From the NCBI RefSeq assembly GCF_905171765.1, contig NC_053392.1:338675010-338739009 (forward strand): a stretch of 64,000 bases of DNA. Direction: 5' to 3'. This document shows, piece after piece, positions 30,578 through 42,919 of this stretch. The position numbers and the translations under genes were made by a program. How positions within the stretch are numbered: the first letter of the stretch is position 1; each line of letters begins with the position of its first letter. Source of the DNA: Bufo bufo. Lineage: Eukaryota > Chordata > Amphibia > Anura > Bufonidae. Below the pieces are notes generated by a model. That model saw only the letters and a list, made by a program, of their open reading frames with translations, did no database searches and was not told the DNA's origin.

Positions 30578-32055
30578 ATAGTACATTCATCCATCTATTG
30601 GCTACAACTAGAGATGAGTGAATCGAAGTTGATGAAGTGGAATTCGATCCAAATTTCAGGAAAAATTCGATTTGCACCAAATCTGAATTTCCCAACGCTT
30701 CGTGGTAACAAATCGCATTTTTTCATAAAATGGCTGCTGCACGTGTTAGGACATGGAGCAAGGAACTCTGCGAACGAGGGATCAGCCACAATGCCATGCA
30801 TGCAGCCAATCAGCAGCCAGCCAGCCCTATAAATAGCCTCAGCCATCTTGGATTCAGCCATTTTCCAGTGTACTTCGTGAAGGGAGAAATGTCAGCAGGC
30901 GCTAGGGACAGTGGTAGAAAAGACTTTAAAACTTTTATTTTGCTGTATAGAAGTTCAGGGAAAGGCTAGGGAGCAATCATTCCACAGTATTGAAGCAGAA
31001 CAGGGTTCAGTAGGGGAGTTTACAGCCTGGGTAATAGGAACATTCCTATTACACCTTGCTGCACTGACTGGGGATCAAAATTGCCATTATACAGCTCTGT
31101 AATTGCAGCAAACCGTTCTTGTTATTGGGGTGCAAGTGCTGTTTGATACAGCCATTTACACGGTTTATTACAAGGAAATATTTATACGTCTTATTTGCCC
31201 TTGTGTGGTGCAGTTATATGTTCTAAAGCATTTTTTGGCTTCTGTTAGTGGGAAAAAAGTGCTCATTAGCCGTTGTGTGGTGAAGTGAGAAAATGACAGC
31301 ACTTTTTGGTGTGTATTAGCGGCAAAAATAATATATATTATTTGCCGTTCAGCGGTGCAGTTATATGTTCTAAAGCCCTTTTTGGCATGTATTAGTGGCA
31401 AAAAAATATATATTATTTGCCGTTCAGTAGTGAAGTTATATGTTCTAAAGCCTTTTGTGGTGTGTATAAGTGAAAAAAAATAAGTGCCTATTTGCCGTTC
31501 AGCGGTACAAGTTATATGTTCTAAAGCACTTTTTGGCGTGTATTAGTGTCAAAGAAAAATATATTTGCTGTTCAGCGCTGCAGTTACATGTTCTAAAGCC
31601 TTTTGTGGCGTGTATGAGTGGAAAGAAATAAGGGCCTATTTGCCATCCAGCAGTGCAGTTATATGTTCTAAAGCCCTTTTTGGCATGTATTATTGACACA
31701 AAAAAAAGTATTTGCTGTTGTGTAATGAAGTGAGAAAATTACAGCCATTTCTGGCGTGTATTAGGGCCAAAAAATCTATATTTGCCGTTCAGAGGTGCAG
31801 TTATAGGTTTTAAAACCCTTTTTGGCGTGTATTAGTGGCAAAAAATATATATATTATTAACCATTCAGCGGTGCAGTTACGTATATGTTCTAAAGCTTTT
31901 TGTGGCATGTATAAGTGGAAAAAAGTAAGGGCCTATTTGCTGTTCAGCAGTGCAGTAATATTTTATAAAGCAGGCATGCTCAACCTGCGGCCCCTCCAGC
32001 TGTTGCAAAACTACAACTCCTATCATTCCCTGACAGCCTACAGCTATCATCCTAC

Positions 32056-33209
32056 CAGTGGCGTACCTACCATATAGGCAGACAGATGCTATGGGGCCCG
32101 TGAGAAAGAGGGGCCTGAAGTGGAGGAGAGGCCCCGCCCCCTAATTGTCCTGTCTATCTTTCTAAAGGACCTTTGATGATGTAATCACAGGTCCTGTAAG
32201 GGAACTGCACAGTGTAAAGTGTAGTTCTCAGGTTAGAACAGTGCATCTGCCAGGACCTGTGATGACATCATCTTCAACATCACAGGTCCTGCAGAATCTA
32301 GCAAAGGAACTGCACCAAAAATGGTGTAGTTCCTAGGTTTGAAAGGTACATCTGCCAGGACCTGTGATGACATCAGCACAGGTCCTTCAACCCCTAAAAG
32401 CAAGTATTAGAAGTTCACAATCAGCTCTGCATTGATCCATACAGACTGGACTGGAGTGGTAAGAGGAGGTCCTCCACTTCTCCTCATTTACCCCCCCCCA
32501 CCATGTTTTTACTCATTGCTCACTTCAGACAGGTACAGTGACCACTAACTCATGTACCTCACACACACAGTGACCATAATATATAACTGACCACATATTT
32601 CTGTAAACACTGCATCTACCTAATTTTGTTTAAACAATTATAGCACACTTTCTGTAAATCCAATAAACTTAATTTCACTTCTCAAATATCACTGTGTGTG
32701 TCTCCTATATGATATATTTAACTGACATTTTTTATCGTAACAACCAACGATTTATACAGGAAAATCATGACGATTAACAAGGTTGCCCAAACTTTCGCAT
32801 CCCACTGTATTATACCCCGTACCTCACTTATCAGTACACTGCTGTATATATTATATACCTGTACACACTGCATATATTATACCCTGTACCTCACATATTA
32901 CACTACTGTATATATACTATATACCTGTACACACTGCATATATTATACCTCGAACCTCACATATCAGTACACTGCTGTATATACTATACATCTGTACACA
33001 CTGCATCTATTATAGCTCTTTTGTGTGCCAGGGCTGTTTTGTAATCCCAATCCGGCCCTGATGGTATAAATGATAAAATGCAGCAGCAAGAATAGTTCAT
33101 GGAACAAAGGGAGAGGCCTGGAATGGGTAGTGGGAGGGGCTATAAAAGGGGAATGGGGGCACAATTTAGATTCTTGCTATGGGCCCAGTGATTTCTATGT
33201 ATGCCCCTG
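32056..33209. mobile_element. hAT MITE B nested in MITE A
   Basis: Ends CAGTGGCGTACCTACC and, inverted, CAGGGGCATACATAG. Perfect 8-bp duplication CATCCTAC at 32048-32055 and 33210-33217. It contains repeated CATCACAGGTCCTG blocks. Related sequence without ends is at 46855-47430; the same terminal type starts at 63542. Confidence 0.85.
32619..32807 (+). mobile_element. Isolated 189-bp piece of a Tc1-like terminal repeat
   Basis: Differs from 59520-59708, the 3' end of the Tc1-like element at 57491-59708, by one base by eye. TA lies on both sides (32617-32618, 32808-32809). The related sequence at 47202 reads straight through (GCATCTATTATA), giving the empty site. Confidence 0.85.
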
Positions 33210-33663
33210 CATCCTACAGAAGGGCATGGTGGGAATTGTAGTTTTACAACAGCTGGATGGCCGCAGGTTGAGCATCCCTGTTCTAAAGCCTTTTGTGGCA
33301 AGTATAAGTGAAAAAAAGTAAGGGCCTACTTGCCATTTAGCGGTGCAGTTATATGTTCTAAAGCCTTCTTTGGCGCGTATTAGTGGAAAAAAAGAGGGCT
33401 AATTAGCCGTTGTGTGGTGAAGTGAGTATTTATTTATATGATCTAACAATATGTGTCAGACAGAGAAGTGCCAGGCCCTGCACAGGGGAGTGGCAGAGGC
33501 TTAAATGTTTCTGGCGCAGGCACAGATCGCAGAAGAGTAAGGGGGCGTGGCAGCAGGAGTCACAGCGAGAGGCCTGAAGCTCCCGGTGTAATCTAGGGGT
33601 CGTGTCTTGACCAGCAACCCAACGGTTCTTGAATGGTTGACTCGGTCTTCCACTTAGTTCCAA

Positions 33664-36070
33664 GTGATATCAGACACCCCCAGCCAAGAGTCGGTGGGTT
33701 CCTCAGACACAACTCTTAGTTGGCATGGCCCGGGAGCAGGCCCTGTGCCCTCAATTGTCCTCAACCTGCCTCTGTCCTTTTCTGTTCCCTCAGCCAGACA
33801 AGTATTATATGCTGTGGGCTCACCTCCACTATACAGCGAGGACGAACTACTAGAGGACAGTCAGCAGCTACTGGCCAGCCAAGATGTGGAGGAGACATCC
33901 GCCTCTTTCTCCGGTAGGCGGGCAAGTAGTAATGAGGAGAGTGGCATGGGAGCTGGTGTTGCGAACGGTCAGGCTCCTAATCCAGAGACTGCTGAGGAGG
34001 ACATCAGTGACGTGCAGACAGTACTTGATGATGATGTAGCTAATCGTACTTGGGAGCCGGGTAAATTAGAGGCTTCATCATCATCGAGAAAAGAGGGTGG
34101 CAGCTTGCCCGTGAGGAAGCGGCGGAGCCAGCAAGTCGCTAGCATGACCGGGAGTCAACAGGGTGGCAGCAGTGGGAGGTCAGGAGCCAAACGTGCGCGG
34201 GTTGGACCACCCGCTTCGCAGGAGTCTACCTGCCCGGAAAGTAGTGGTGCAGGGGCCCACGGAAGCAGCGGCGGTAGCAGTCAGTCAGTGCAGAGTTTTG
34301 GGGGGGTAAAATCACCTACTCGCCAGTTTGGCAGTTTTTTGTTAAGCTGCCGGAGGAGGTGAACATGGCCATTTGTAGAATCTGTGGGCAGAAGGTGAAG
34401 CGTGGCCAGGGTACCAATGTTGGCACCACGGCCCTGTGTCAACATATGCAGCATCACCATAAAGTGGCCTGGGAGAACCGTTGCTCTGATGTGGTGGGCC
34501 AGCCTGCCGCAGCAACCGCTGCATCACCCAGTGGCACGCACCTGATTATAGGCAGTCATGGCTCCACCACCTCAGCAGAAGGGAACTGTCTGTCCTTCCC
34601 ATCATCTGCTGGTCCTGATGCTCCTGCTCCTCCTCGTCAATCATTCCGTCAGCAATCGATCACCGAAGAGATTGCCAAGAGACAACAGTATGCGTGCACT
34701 CATCCAACTGTGCAGAAGCTGAATGTGCCCCTGGCCAAGTGGTGGACTCTGCACCTTTCAGAGAACTGATGGCTTGTGCCGAGCTGAGGTGGAGAGTCCC
34801 AAGCCGTAATTTCTTTGCCAAAAAGGCAGTACCAGCCCTGCACACGTATGTAGAACAGAAGGTGGGCCAGTCTTTGAGCCTGACGGTGTCTGCGAAAGTG
34901 CACGGCAGCGCCAACGTGTGGAGCTGTAACTACGGTCAGGGATAATACATGTCCTTTACGGCCCACTGGGTGAATGTGGTTCCTGCACAGCTACACCAGC
35001 AACTTGGCCAGGTGACGCCGCTTCTGGCTCCACGTTCTCACGCCGTTGGTCCTGCGACAATGTCCACTTCTGCCTCCTCATCCTCCACCGTGTCCTCAGC
35101 CTCCACTGCAGGGACAATTCACAGTTCCCCTGCAGCATACCACATGTGCAGGGCACGAACATTTGAGCACAAGCAATGTGTAGCGAAATGGGTGGTTTTT
35201 ACACACAGGTGACAGGAGAGGAGGAGCAGGAGCAGCCAGAGGAGCTACAGGGCAATGAGAAAGATGAGACAGAGGACCCAGACACACCGTAGCAGTATGC
35301 AGTGGAGATGGAGGTAGGGAATCCCTCTGAGTCACTTGCACAAATGGCCTGATGCATGCTCACTTGCTTGCGTAGTGATAGCCGAATTGTCAGCATTCGG
35401 CAGAGGGATGACCTCTGGCTCTCCACCCTGTTGGACCCTCGCTACCGGTTCAAAATGGGGGCCTTTTTTACACCCGCTGAGAGGGAGGACAAACTGAACT
35501 ACTATCAAGACATCCTATGTAGTCAGTTGGCCGCTGCCTATCTGCGTCATCGTCCATCCTCTCACAGGTCTGATCGGGGGAGCCCTCTGCGCTCACGTTC
35601 CTCTGCCATGGCTGCTGTGGCAGGGTGGGGGGGTAGGAACAGTTCCAGCTCCATCAGCCACAACTTGAGTTTAGAGTCGCTGATGAGCAGCTTTCTTCAC
35701 CCGCCTAGTGAAGAAACTACTCACCAGCAGCAGCAGCAGCTAGACCTGGAGCATGACCTGAACCAGCAGGTGGTGGCATACTTTGACAGCACCCTGCCAC
35801 CCCACATTGAAGATGCGTTGGACTACTGGGCAGCCAAACTGGATTTGTGGCCGCAACTGGCAGAGTTTGCCCTGGAAAAGCTGTTCTGCCCGGCCAGTAG
35901 TGTGGCATCAGAGCAGGTGTTTAGTTACAAGAAGAACTCGCCTGTCCACCCAAAACGTGGAGAGACTGATCTTTGTCAAGATGAATCAGGTGTGGATCAG
36001 CCAGGATTTCCTCCGACCAATGCCTAATACATCAGACGAGATCATCCATGGTTGCACACCAACACTTTGA
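33664..36070 (+). pseudogene. hAT transposase pseudogene with BED zinc finger
   Basis: A Ser-rich N-terminal part (33664 to about 34305) shifts frame at a G run (GGGGGGG near 34300) into a BED zinc finger, VWQFFVKLP...CRICGQKVKRG...LCQHMQHHH (about 34320-34475). A second frameshift near 34735 is followed by RVPSRNFF and ALHTYVEQKVG, typical of ZBED-type hAT transposases. Stops and an apparent internal deletion (about 34945-35360) remove most of the RNase H-like core. The C-terminal dimerisation region is recognisable: STLLDPRYRFK, then DALDYWAAK, LFCPASSVASEQVFS, and after a third frameshift NVERLIFVKMN. The protein cannot be active as read. Confidence 0.85.
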
Positions 36071-36229
36071 CAAAAGAGGCCAGTTTCTTCTGGATACCTG
36101 CCTCAGCTACTATTCTAATGCCTGATGCCACACATCTGATGCCAAGTGCTCCTTCTTTCACCCACCATCTTCAGATGGTACTGGTATTGCCATCCACCTC
36201 TCCACTCTGTCAACGGGTCACTCTGTAGT

Positions 36230-36425
36230 CTCCTCATGCTGCTGCTATCTCACCACTCAGGTCTCCTTATGCTGATGCTGCCACCTCCACACTGTCATTG
36301 TGCCACCCTGTGGCCTCCTCCTGATGCTGCTGCTGTCACCACCTCCACACTCAGTCATTGTGCCAATCTGTGGCCTCCTAAAGCTGCTGCCACCTCCACA
36401 GTCATTGTGCCACCCTTTCGGCCTG
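36230..36425. repeat. ~66-bp tandem repeats, hAT 3' part
   Basis: About three units with CCACCTCCACACTGTCATTGTGCCA and CTGTGGCCTCCT followed by ATGCTGCTGC. Confidence 0.65.
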
Positions 36426-37182
36426 GCTGACATCATGATTTATTTGACCCTTCTTCTGATCTGTCAGAAGGAAGGAAAAATTAGATGCACAATGGATCCT
36501 GTCTATGTAACCGCTGTAAGGCCTGCATGACATGGTCCCTATTTTGCATCAGAATTTGCTTATGATTTGATTTGGATCCACTTTATTTTATTTTTTTTGG
36601 CTTTAGCAATACTGATGGATTACTGACCAAATGCTGACCGAGTGAAGGTGGATGCTCAAAGGACAGGATCCGTTTTTTGGGGGTTATTGTTCTGACGGAT
36701 CAGAAGAAGGGCAAAATAATCAGTGATGTCAACACGAACTTACTGCTGACACCCTCTCCACTCTGTTGGGGTGGGTTCTACTTGTATAAGCATTTAATAT
36801 AACAGGTTCTGTAGAAATCTATGTGGAATCAGTGAATTGGTGTAAAAGAAGTGCGCTCTTTCACTCTATAGTAGGATCTTGGGCCTCTGCACGGTTCTTT
36901 ATACCTGGTGCTAACATTGACCTGTAAGGCTGAGTTCACACTTGAGTTATTTGGTCAGTAACTTCCCAAATAAGTGAAGTGTGCATTGATTCTAAGAGCG
37001 ATGCCTGTCATCTACATGTCATATTCACTCACAGTATTATTTTACTACCACAGCAGACTCCCTATGCTTGTTACTGCAAGGCACAGTGTTCTACACCACT
37101 ATAAAGTCTCTCTGCAGCCAAGAAATAGCCGTTTTTTAATTCGGATCGAACCAAATTTTTTCAGAAAATCTCTAGCTACAAC

Positions 37183-38389
37183 GGTCACATGTCATAGATA
37201 CCATCATCACCATTGTGGACAGCTGGAAAGGTTGTGTGCGGGTACACCATGTCACAGCTTCAGCAATGTAAGTGCAGACTGGTATGGGACCACTTGACAG
37301 CTGGCGCTGCAGCACACGGTTCAAAAGCTTTAAAAAAAAAAAAAAATGATCCTCTATATAGCTGCAAGTGTTTGTTTTTCTGTAGACAAGGACCAGACAA
37401 TTCAGAAGTCTGACTTTTCCAGTGGGAACCAGACAAGAAGAAGTTTGGACATGTGAAAAGAAAACAACCCAAGAACTTTAGTGTCTGCAGCGTTGAATTC
37501 CTAGCTCCTGGGATTCTGAGCCCTATCCAACACGCAGCTTTAGTCTGAAACACTCATTATAAGCATCCAACCTGTCAAATCTGACTCTCAACCCCACGAA
37601 GATGCTAGAACTACAGCACTCTACATACATTAACACAGTCCGGAATAACTATAGTACTAGGCCTTCATGTACACACACTCAGGGCCACCTTCACACTGTA
37701 GTATTTTTGGTTACTATTTTGTATTAGTTTATTCTGTCCTGAAAAAAACCTGATACGGAATGCGCTTCAGAATTCCTTGATTTTTTTTTAGGATGCAGTT
37801 TTTAATCTGACATGGTCTGACGTGTCACTTCTTTTTTTTTGCAGCGCGGTTTTTAAAAGCACTGTGTAAATTGAAATGCAGATTCCCCATTTCAATCAAT
37901 AGAAAAGGTCTGCACCCATTTTTGGAGCCTTTTGTTTTGCCGCGGAATCCATTCCACGCTAAAATCTGCACCAAAAATTCGATGTTTGAACATCCTTAGT
38001 TAACCAAACCAGGAATGGGTCAAAAACAAGTAAGAGGTCTAAATCCACTACTACACAGTTTTCTTTTTGTAGGATTCACTGTTGGTTTTGGCTTACAAAA
38101 TATAAGCCAAAATATGCAAATGTGAGTGCCCTGTGGATCTTCGCATATAGCTGCAAATTCTTCACAAAGAGTCTATAAAACGGTAGGAGCAGCATATTAT
38201 AGCTACTAGTAATATTGCTGAAAGAATACACCAAACACATAGGCCCTCCCTGCAGTGACCGACAATCCGCCTTGTATGTATGCAAACACAGCAGTTTGTC
38301 AATCACAGTCCTGAGGGGCAGGGTTAAGTGGAAGAGCGCTCTCCTCATGGCTACCCCCAATTCATAAACAATAGACCACATTTACTAAT
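37183..38389. other. Intron 10 part, nothing firmly recognised
   Basis: Weak MITE-like sequence around 37680-38000 (CACCTTCACACTGTAGTA, GCGCGGTTTTTAAAAG), no ends. No gene signal. Confidence 0.4.
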
Positions 38390-38660
38390 GTGAGTGCACC
38401 TGTATTCCGGTGTAAAGTGAACCAGAAAGTGGTGCAATTTGGCACATCTAGTTGTAGAGAATGTTTCTTTGACAAGTGGGTGTGTCTTAAAGGGAAAAGG
38501 GTGTGGCATAGGTTGAAAGAGGGCACGCCCTAAGCTGCTCCAGTTTGCACTAAAATTTCACCACAATTCTGGTGTAAATTTCCTTTTCAAAGTATGCCAA
38601 ACTAAAGCTAGTATAGAGTGCACCACATTTACCCTCCAGCCTGCGCCCCTGTGATAAATC
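38390..38660. repeat. Dispersed repeat related to 14978-15195
   Basis: Has CCACATTTACTAATGTG, GGTGTGGCATAGG and ACAATTCTGGTGTAAATTT, the opposite orientation to the block near 15000. Ends not resolved. Confidence 0.4.
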
Positions 38661-38688
38661 TGGTGAAGGTCCAGAGAGCTTGTCTAAA

Positions 38689-38861
38689 GACGGGTTTACA
38701 TGGTCCGAGGAACAGCCGATTATTCGGAAGGCAATGTTCCGTGGGGGTGAAGCTCTGCATTTACATGGAGCAATAACCTCCACAGTATGAGAATGAGCGC
38801 TAACTACTGCGATCGGCTGCACCTTTAGACACACAGATTATTGGGAAAGTGTAAACCCGTC
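38689..38861. mobile_element. MITE with ACGGGTTTACA ends
   Basis: GACGGGTTTACATGG and GTGTAAACCCGTC are inverted, 173 bp apart, with partial internal symmetry (ATTCGG near 38718). Target duplication not resolved. Confidence 0.6.
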
Positions 38862-39337
38862 GTATGTATTTTGTGTAGTCTTTCAATACAGCTAATAGCC
38901 AAATTGCATTTTTTTGTGCTGTTTAGGCTACTAGTAGTATGGACATGTAGCAAAAATACGCTGCTTTACATAAGGCAGCATGTTAAACTGACAGATTGGC
39001 TTTAAAATGCAGAGCACTCAAGCCTGTTTCCATTTCGCAAGCACACATTATCTCAAATAACACAATCTTAAATGTGCTCCTCTTATCTCATTCCCTCCCA
39101 TTTCTCCGATAGCATTTCCTAGGCAGAAGCATATTGTTTCAATGCCACCCTCAAAGTGAATGATACTGTTCTATATTCTGCTGGCCAAATAATGTAGGCG
39201 TAAGTGCAGAGACTTTTGGCTCCACAGGGCATAAAATGCTTGCACATGACAAACTGCCGAGGCTGAACATTATATGTACCACAACGTTATTACACAGGTT
39301 TCAGAAAGTATGGTCTGATGATAATAAAGAAGACCTA

Positions 39338-39436
<99 letters not shown>

Positions 39437-39489
39437 CTAAAATAAAAAATTGTGTTAAATTAGTATAATACACACAACTGGCAGCACAC

Positions 39490-39794
39490 GCTCCATTCAC
39501 ACGTCCGTGATGTGTTGCGGACCCGCAAATTGCGGATCCGCAACACACCCGCCCGGTACCCCTATAGAAATGCCTATTCTTGTCTGCAAGCTGCGGACAA
39601 GAATAGGACAGGTTCTTTCTTTTGCGGAGCTGCGGACCCGAAGATCAGGGCCGCACTCCGCAAATGCGGATGCGGACAGCACACTGTGTGCTGTCCGCTT
39701 CCATTCCGTCCCCATAGAAAAGGAATGGGTCCGCACTCGTTCCGCAAAATTGTGGAACGGATGCGGACCCATTTGCGGACATGTGAATGGACCC
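39490..39794. mobile_element. MITE, GGGTCCATTCACA group
   Basis: Left GCTCCATTCACACGTCCG, right CGGACATGTGAATGGACCC, then TTAA. Internal blocks CTTGTCTGCAAGCTGCGGACAAG match the 6610 and 45357 elements. Confidence 0.68.
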
Positions 39795-40029
39795 TTAAAC
39801 TGGAAAACTTAAGCTAAACTGGAGGTTTACATTCTTGTAGTTGTGCTTAGACAGATGAGTCAGAACTGCAGTGCAAAGCATGGGAGGTGGGCATTGCTGA
39901 ACAACCAATACACTAAAAAATAAAATAGGGACTACCCATAGACAGTTAAAAGGGTTTCCTGAGATTTTAATACTGATAACCTATCCTTGGGACACTTGGG
40001 ATAGCAGTTTCAGGTGGATTAAAACTACT

Positions 40030-40855
40030 TTTGCCATGTAACTAGTATGCCCATCCACCTACGTATCTTTTGACTGCCTTACAACTCACCTAGATAGCAC
40101 TGTCAGCAGTTTTGAAGGGTCAAAACTGCTGAAAGACTCCCTAGTGTTGCTGCTGATGAAAACATGCACACAGATAATACAGATGACTATAGCCTATACC
40201 GCCAATAAAATTCTAACCTTCATGTTTCCAGAAGTTACAAAATGCAGTATTAACACAAATTTCCAGTTGCATTAAAGCGGTTTTCCGAGATTTTAATATG
40301 GATGACCTACCCTCTGGATAGGACATCAATATCTGATCGTGGGGGTCTGACACGATAAGCATCAGCGCTCCTGTGAGCCACAGCCTTCTCCAGCGTTGTA
40401 CATTGTATAGTGGCTGTGCTTGGTATGGCGCTGAGCTACTCCTAGGCCATGTGATGAACGTGTCGTCACTGACCTAGGGAAAGCTGCGAGAAGGCCGGGG
40501 CGCTACTGCGAGCACCACTGCATTCTCAAACAGCAGATTGGAGGGGCTCTTGGGTGTTTGACCCCCACCAATCAGATGCTGATGACCTATCCAGGGGATA
40601 GGTCATGTGTATTAAAATCTTGGAAAACCCCTTTTAATGCAACTGTAAATTTGCGTTAATACTGCATTCTATAACTTCTGGAAACATGAAGGCTAGAATT
40701 TTATTGGTGTTATAGGCTATAATCATCTGTATTATCTGTGTGCATGTTTTCATCATTAAGCAGCAACACTAGGTAGTCTGTCAGCAGTTTTGGCCCTTCA
40801 AAACTGCTGACAGTACTATCTAGGAGAGTAGGTGGATGGACATACTAGTTTTCTG
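40030..40855. mobile_element. Palindromic element split at its centre
   Basis: Left arm (…GCAGTTTTGAAGGG, ATAAAATTCTAACCTTCATG, CCAGTTGCA) is inverted in the right arm (TGCAACTG, CATGAAGGCTAGAATTTTAT, CAAAACTGCTGACAG). The element at 40272-40637 sits between the arms. A T2-like left end (TTAAAAGGGTTTCC) at 39946 may belong to it. Confidence 0.65.
40272..40637. mobile_element. T2-like element at the centre of another palindrome
   Basis: TTAAAGCGGTTTTCCGAGATT and AATCTTGGAAAACCCCTTTTAA, with TTAA on both ends. Same subfamily as 8115-8557. Confidence 0.75.
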
Positions 40856-42919
40856 ACAAAATAAGTTATAATTCACCTGGTACTGCTATCCTAAGTATCC
40901 TCTGGGCATACCCTTACTGTGAAATGTCCTGGTCTCTCTGCACTGAATGTTCCCCATCCTATCTATTCAGAAGACCACTGGAAACATCATTTAGAAGCAG
41001 AGAGGAGAGAGCCCCAAAGGACAATTCATGATAAGGGAATGATCAGTAGACACTTGCAATTGCAGAGCCAACAGAAGTAAAACTCTTTTTATTGGTCACA
41101 CGGGTATGACCATTCACCTCAGTGGTTTTTTTACTGCTTTACTCCTCACCCATCTAGTGTGTTACATGATCCTAACTGGTTATTGGAATTCAGATAGGTC
41201 TCCTCTATGCACTCTATCTGGGATGCACCATATATGCTTACAACCAGTGCACCCAGATGGAATTCGCACTGCTGTTTCAATATGTATTTAGCAATTGCTG
41301 CAGTGTCTAGCTGGATCGATACTGTTTTTCAAATTTAAAAAAGAAGGCTTGAATAATTAATCAATGCAATATATATTGCTAATTTCTCTTAAGAGGTTAC
41401 AATATGCATATGATGATGACGGGAAAAGTACAAGGTTTGTGGGAAATGCCTGGAAATGAGATAGTGGTTTGGAATTATCTGTGAGCTTGGACTCAGGACA
41501 TGTGTATGTAAGCACATTTGATATATGACAAGGTAAATCAAGAAAAGCCTTAATGGTACTGAGACAGCAATTGTTCGAAATCAGAGCACAGAGTGGTTCT
41601 CAGCAAAGGCACCATTACCTTTCTAACACAAGTTATAAATAATGAAGGTAGAAACTCCATTGAGTCCCAGCCATATATATCTTCCAATAATACAAGGTAT
41701 AATATCAGCAACAATAAAAATAAAAAAAGATTTAATAGTTATGCAAACAATACCAGTAAAACACGAAGATCATATTAGTAGGAGTAGTCTAACATCTCTA
41801 GGATTTAAGAACTGCACTATGAAACACGTAAGAGATTTGTCGGAAGGTCACTCAGTAAGCACCAGTAATCAGGTTGGAACCTAAAGGGGTTGTCTCAATT
41901 CAGCAAATGGCCCATTTACCATGCAGACAAAGTTAACACGAGGGCGAAGCACTTACTTATGTATTGTGATCACCTTCATAGGCCACAGGCCACAATATGA
42001 GGCAGTGTACAAATGACGCAGGGACACAAGCATGTCAGGTCACAGGCTGGAAAAGTTATGTGGCCTGCACCAGAGACAGCGACTTGGAATGGCACTCAAG
42101 TATTTTATTTTTCTCTTCTTTCCTTGGCCACTTAGGAGGCATACCACTGGGGTCATTATAGGGGGTCACTACTAGGGGAAGTTCAGGTAGCTTGCTGAAG
42201 GGTAGGGCTTACTTGGTGCTGAGACCCACATCTCATTGTGGCCCATTGCTCCAAATCTTAGAGACAACTGTTGGAGAAGGAGTTTTTTTTTGCCTTCCTC
42301 TGGATCAACTTGCAGGATAACAGGCCGAACTGGATGGACAAGTGTCTTTTTTCGGCCTTATGTACTATGTTACTATGTAGGACAGAGCATGCCAGCTATT
42401 GATGGCCACCACAGAGGGAAAAGCTTCTGGGGGGTATTTTGTGCTGCACTGTGGTACTTGGTTGTGCTGGGATGGGGTTTCGTGCTGCACTATGGCACTG
42501 CTGATCCCCTTACTTGCGTTGTCCTGCTTTCTGTCAATTTAGACCTGTCTGCAACATAGGACCACTTCACATTCCCAGTCTGCCCCTGGTGGTGGCCCTA
42601 CTCTCTGATCAGTAGGGCACACCTCATACACTAGCTCCGGCACCAAAAGTGGCGCCAGAACTATATGGAGGGCTGTGTAGTCGTGGCACCAATGCTACAG
42701 AAGAACATCTGAACTGCATGGGTGCAGGGTGTTGAATACCTGTGATCAGATAGTTCTGGACTATTTTGAGGATAGGCAATCTCTTCTAAAAAAGAATTGG
42801 ACAACCCTTTACGGCGCCGCTCAGAATGCAATTCCCTACTATAGTAATGTGGCTCAATGCTGAACTAATCGAACATTATATTTAATGTAACTTTCATTTT
42901 TATTCATCTATTCACTTAC
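40856..42919. other. Intron 9 part with a possible LINE tail
   Basis: At 42255-42375 a block with GCCTTCCTCTGGATCAAC, GAACTGGATGGACAAGTG and a tail of TACTATGT units resembles the 3' end of a CR1-like LINE, a guess from its layout. A T2-like left end (TAAAGGGGTTGTCTCAATTC) is at 41883. The rest shows nothing familiar. Confidence 0.4.

Larger units (their letters stand above)
31971..33280. mobile_element. hAT MITE A nested in the hAT element
   Basis: Ends CAGGCATGCTCAACCTGCGG and, inverted, CAGGGATGCTCAACCTGCGG. Flanks TTATAAAG (31963-31970) and TTCTAAAG (33281-33288) are an 8-bp duplication with one mismatch; the host repeat unit normally reads TTCTAAAG. Arms carry AAACTACAACTCC / GGAATTGTAGTTTT. 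Its interior is split by MITE B. Confidence 0.85.
31190..33430 (+). repeat. ~75-95-bp tandem repeats in the hAT 5' part (interrupted)
   Basis: About ten units share TTATATGTTCTAAAGCC, then TTTTTGGCGTGTATTAGTGG and TATTTGCCGTTCAGCGG. Units run to 31970 and resume at 33281 after the nested insertion. Confidence 0.8.
30609..37174 (+). mobile_element. Large hAT transposon with BED-finger transposase remnant
   Basis: It starts TAGAGATGAGTG and ends AAAATCTCTA, and is flanked by a perfect 8-bp duplication GCTACAAC (30601-30608 and 37175-37182). Inside are a 5' tandem repeat array, a broken BED/hAT transposase (33664-36070) and a 3' minisatellite. The MITE at 31971-33280 is nested in the tandem array. 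Of the 6566 bp, 1310 belong to nested insertions. Confidence 0.88.
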
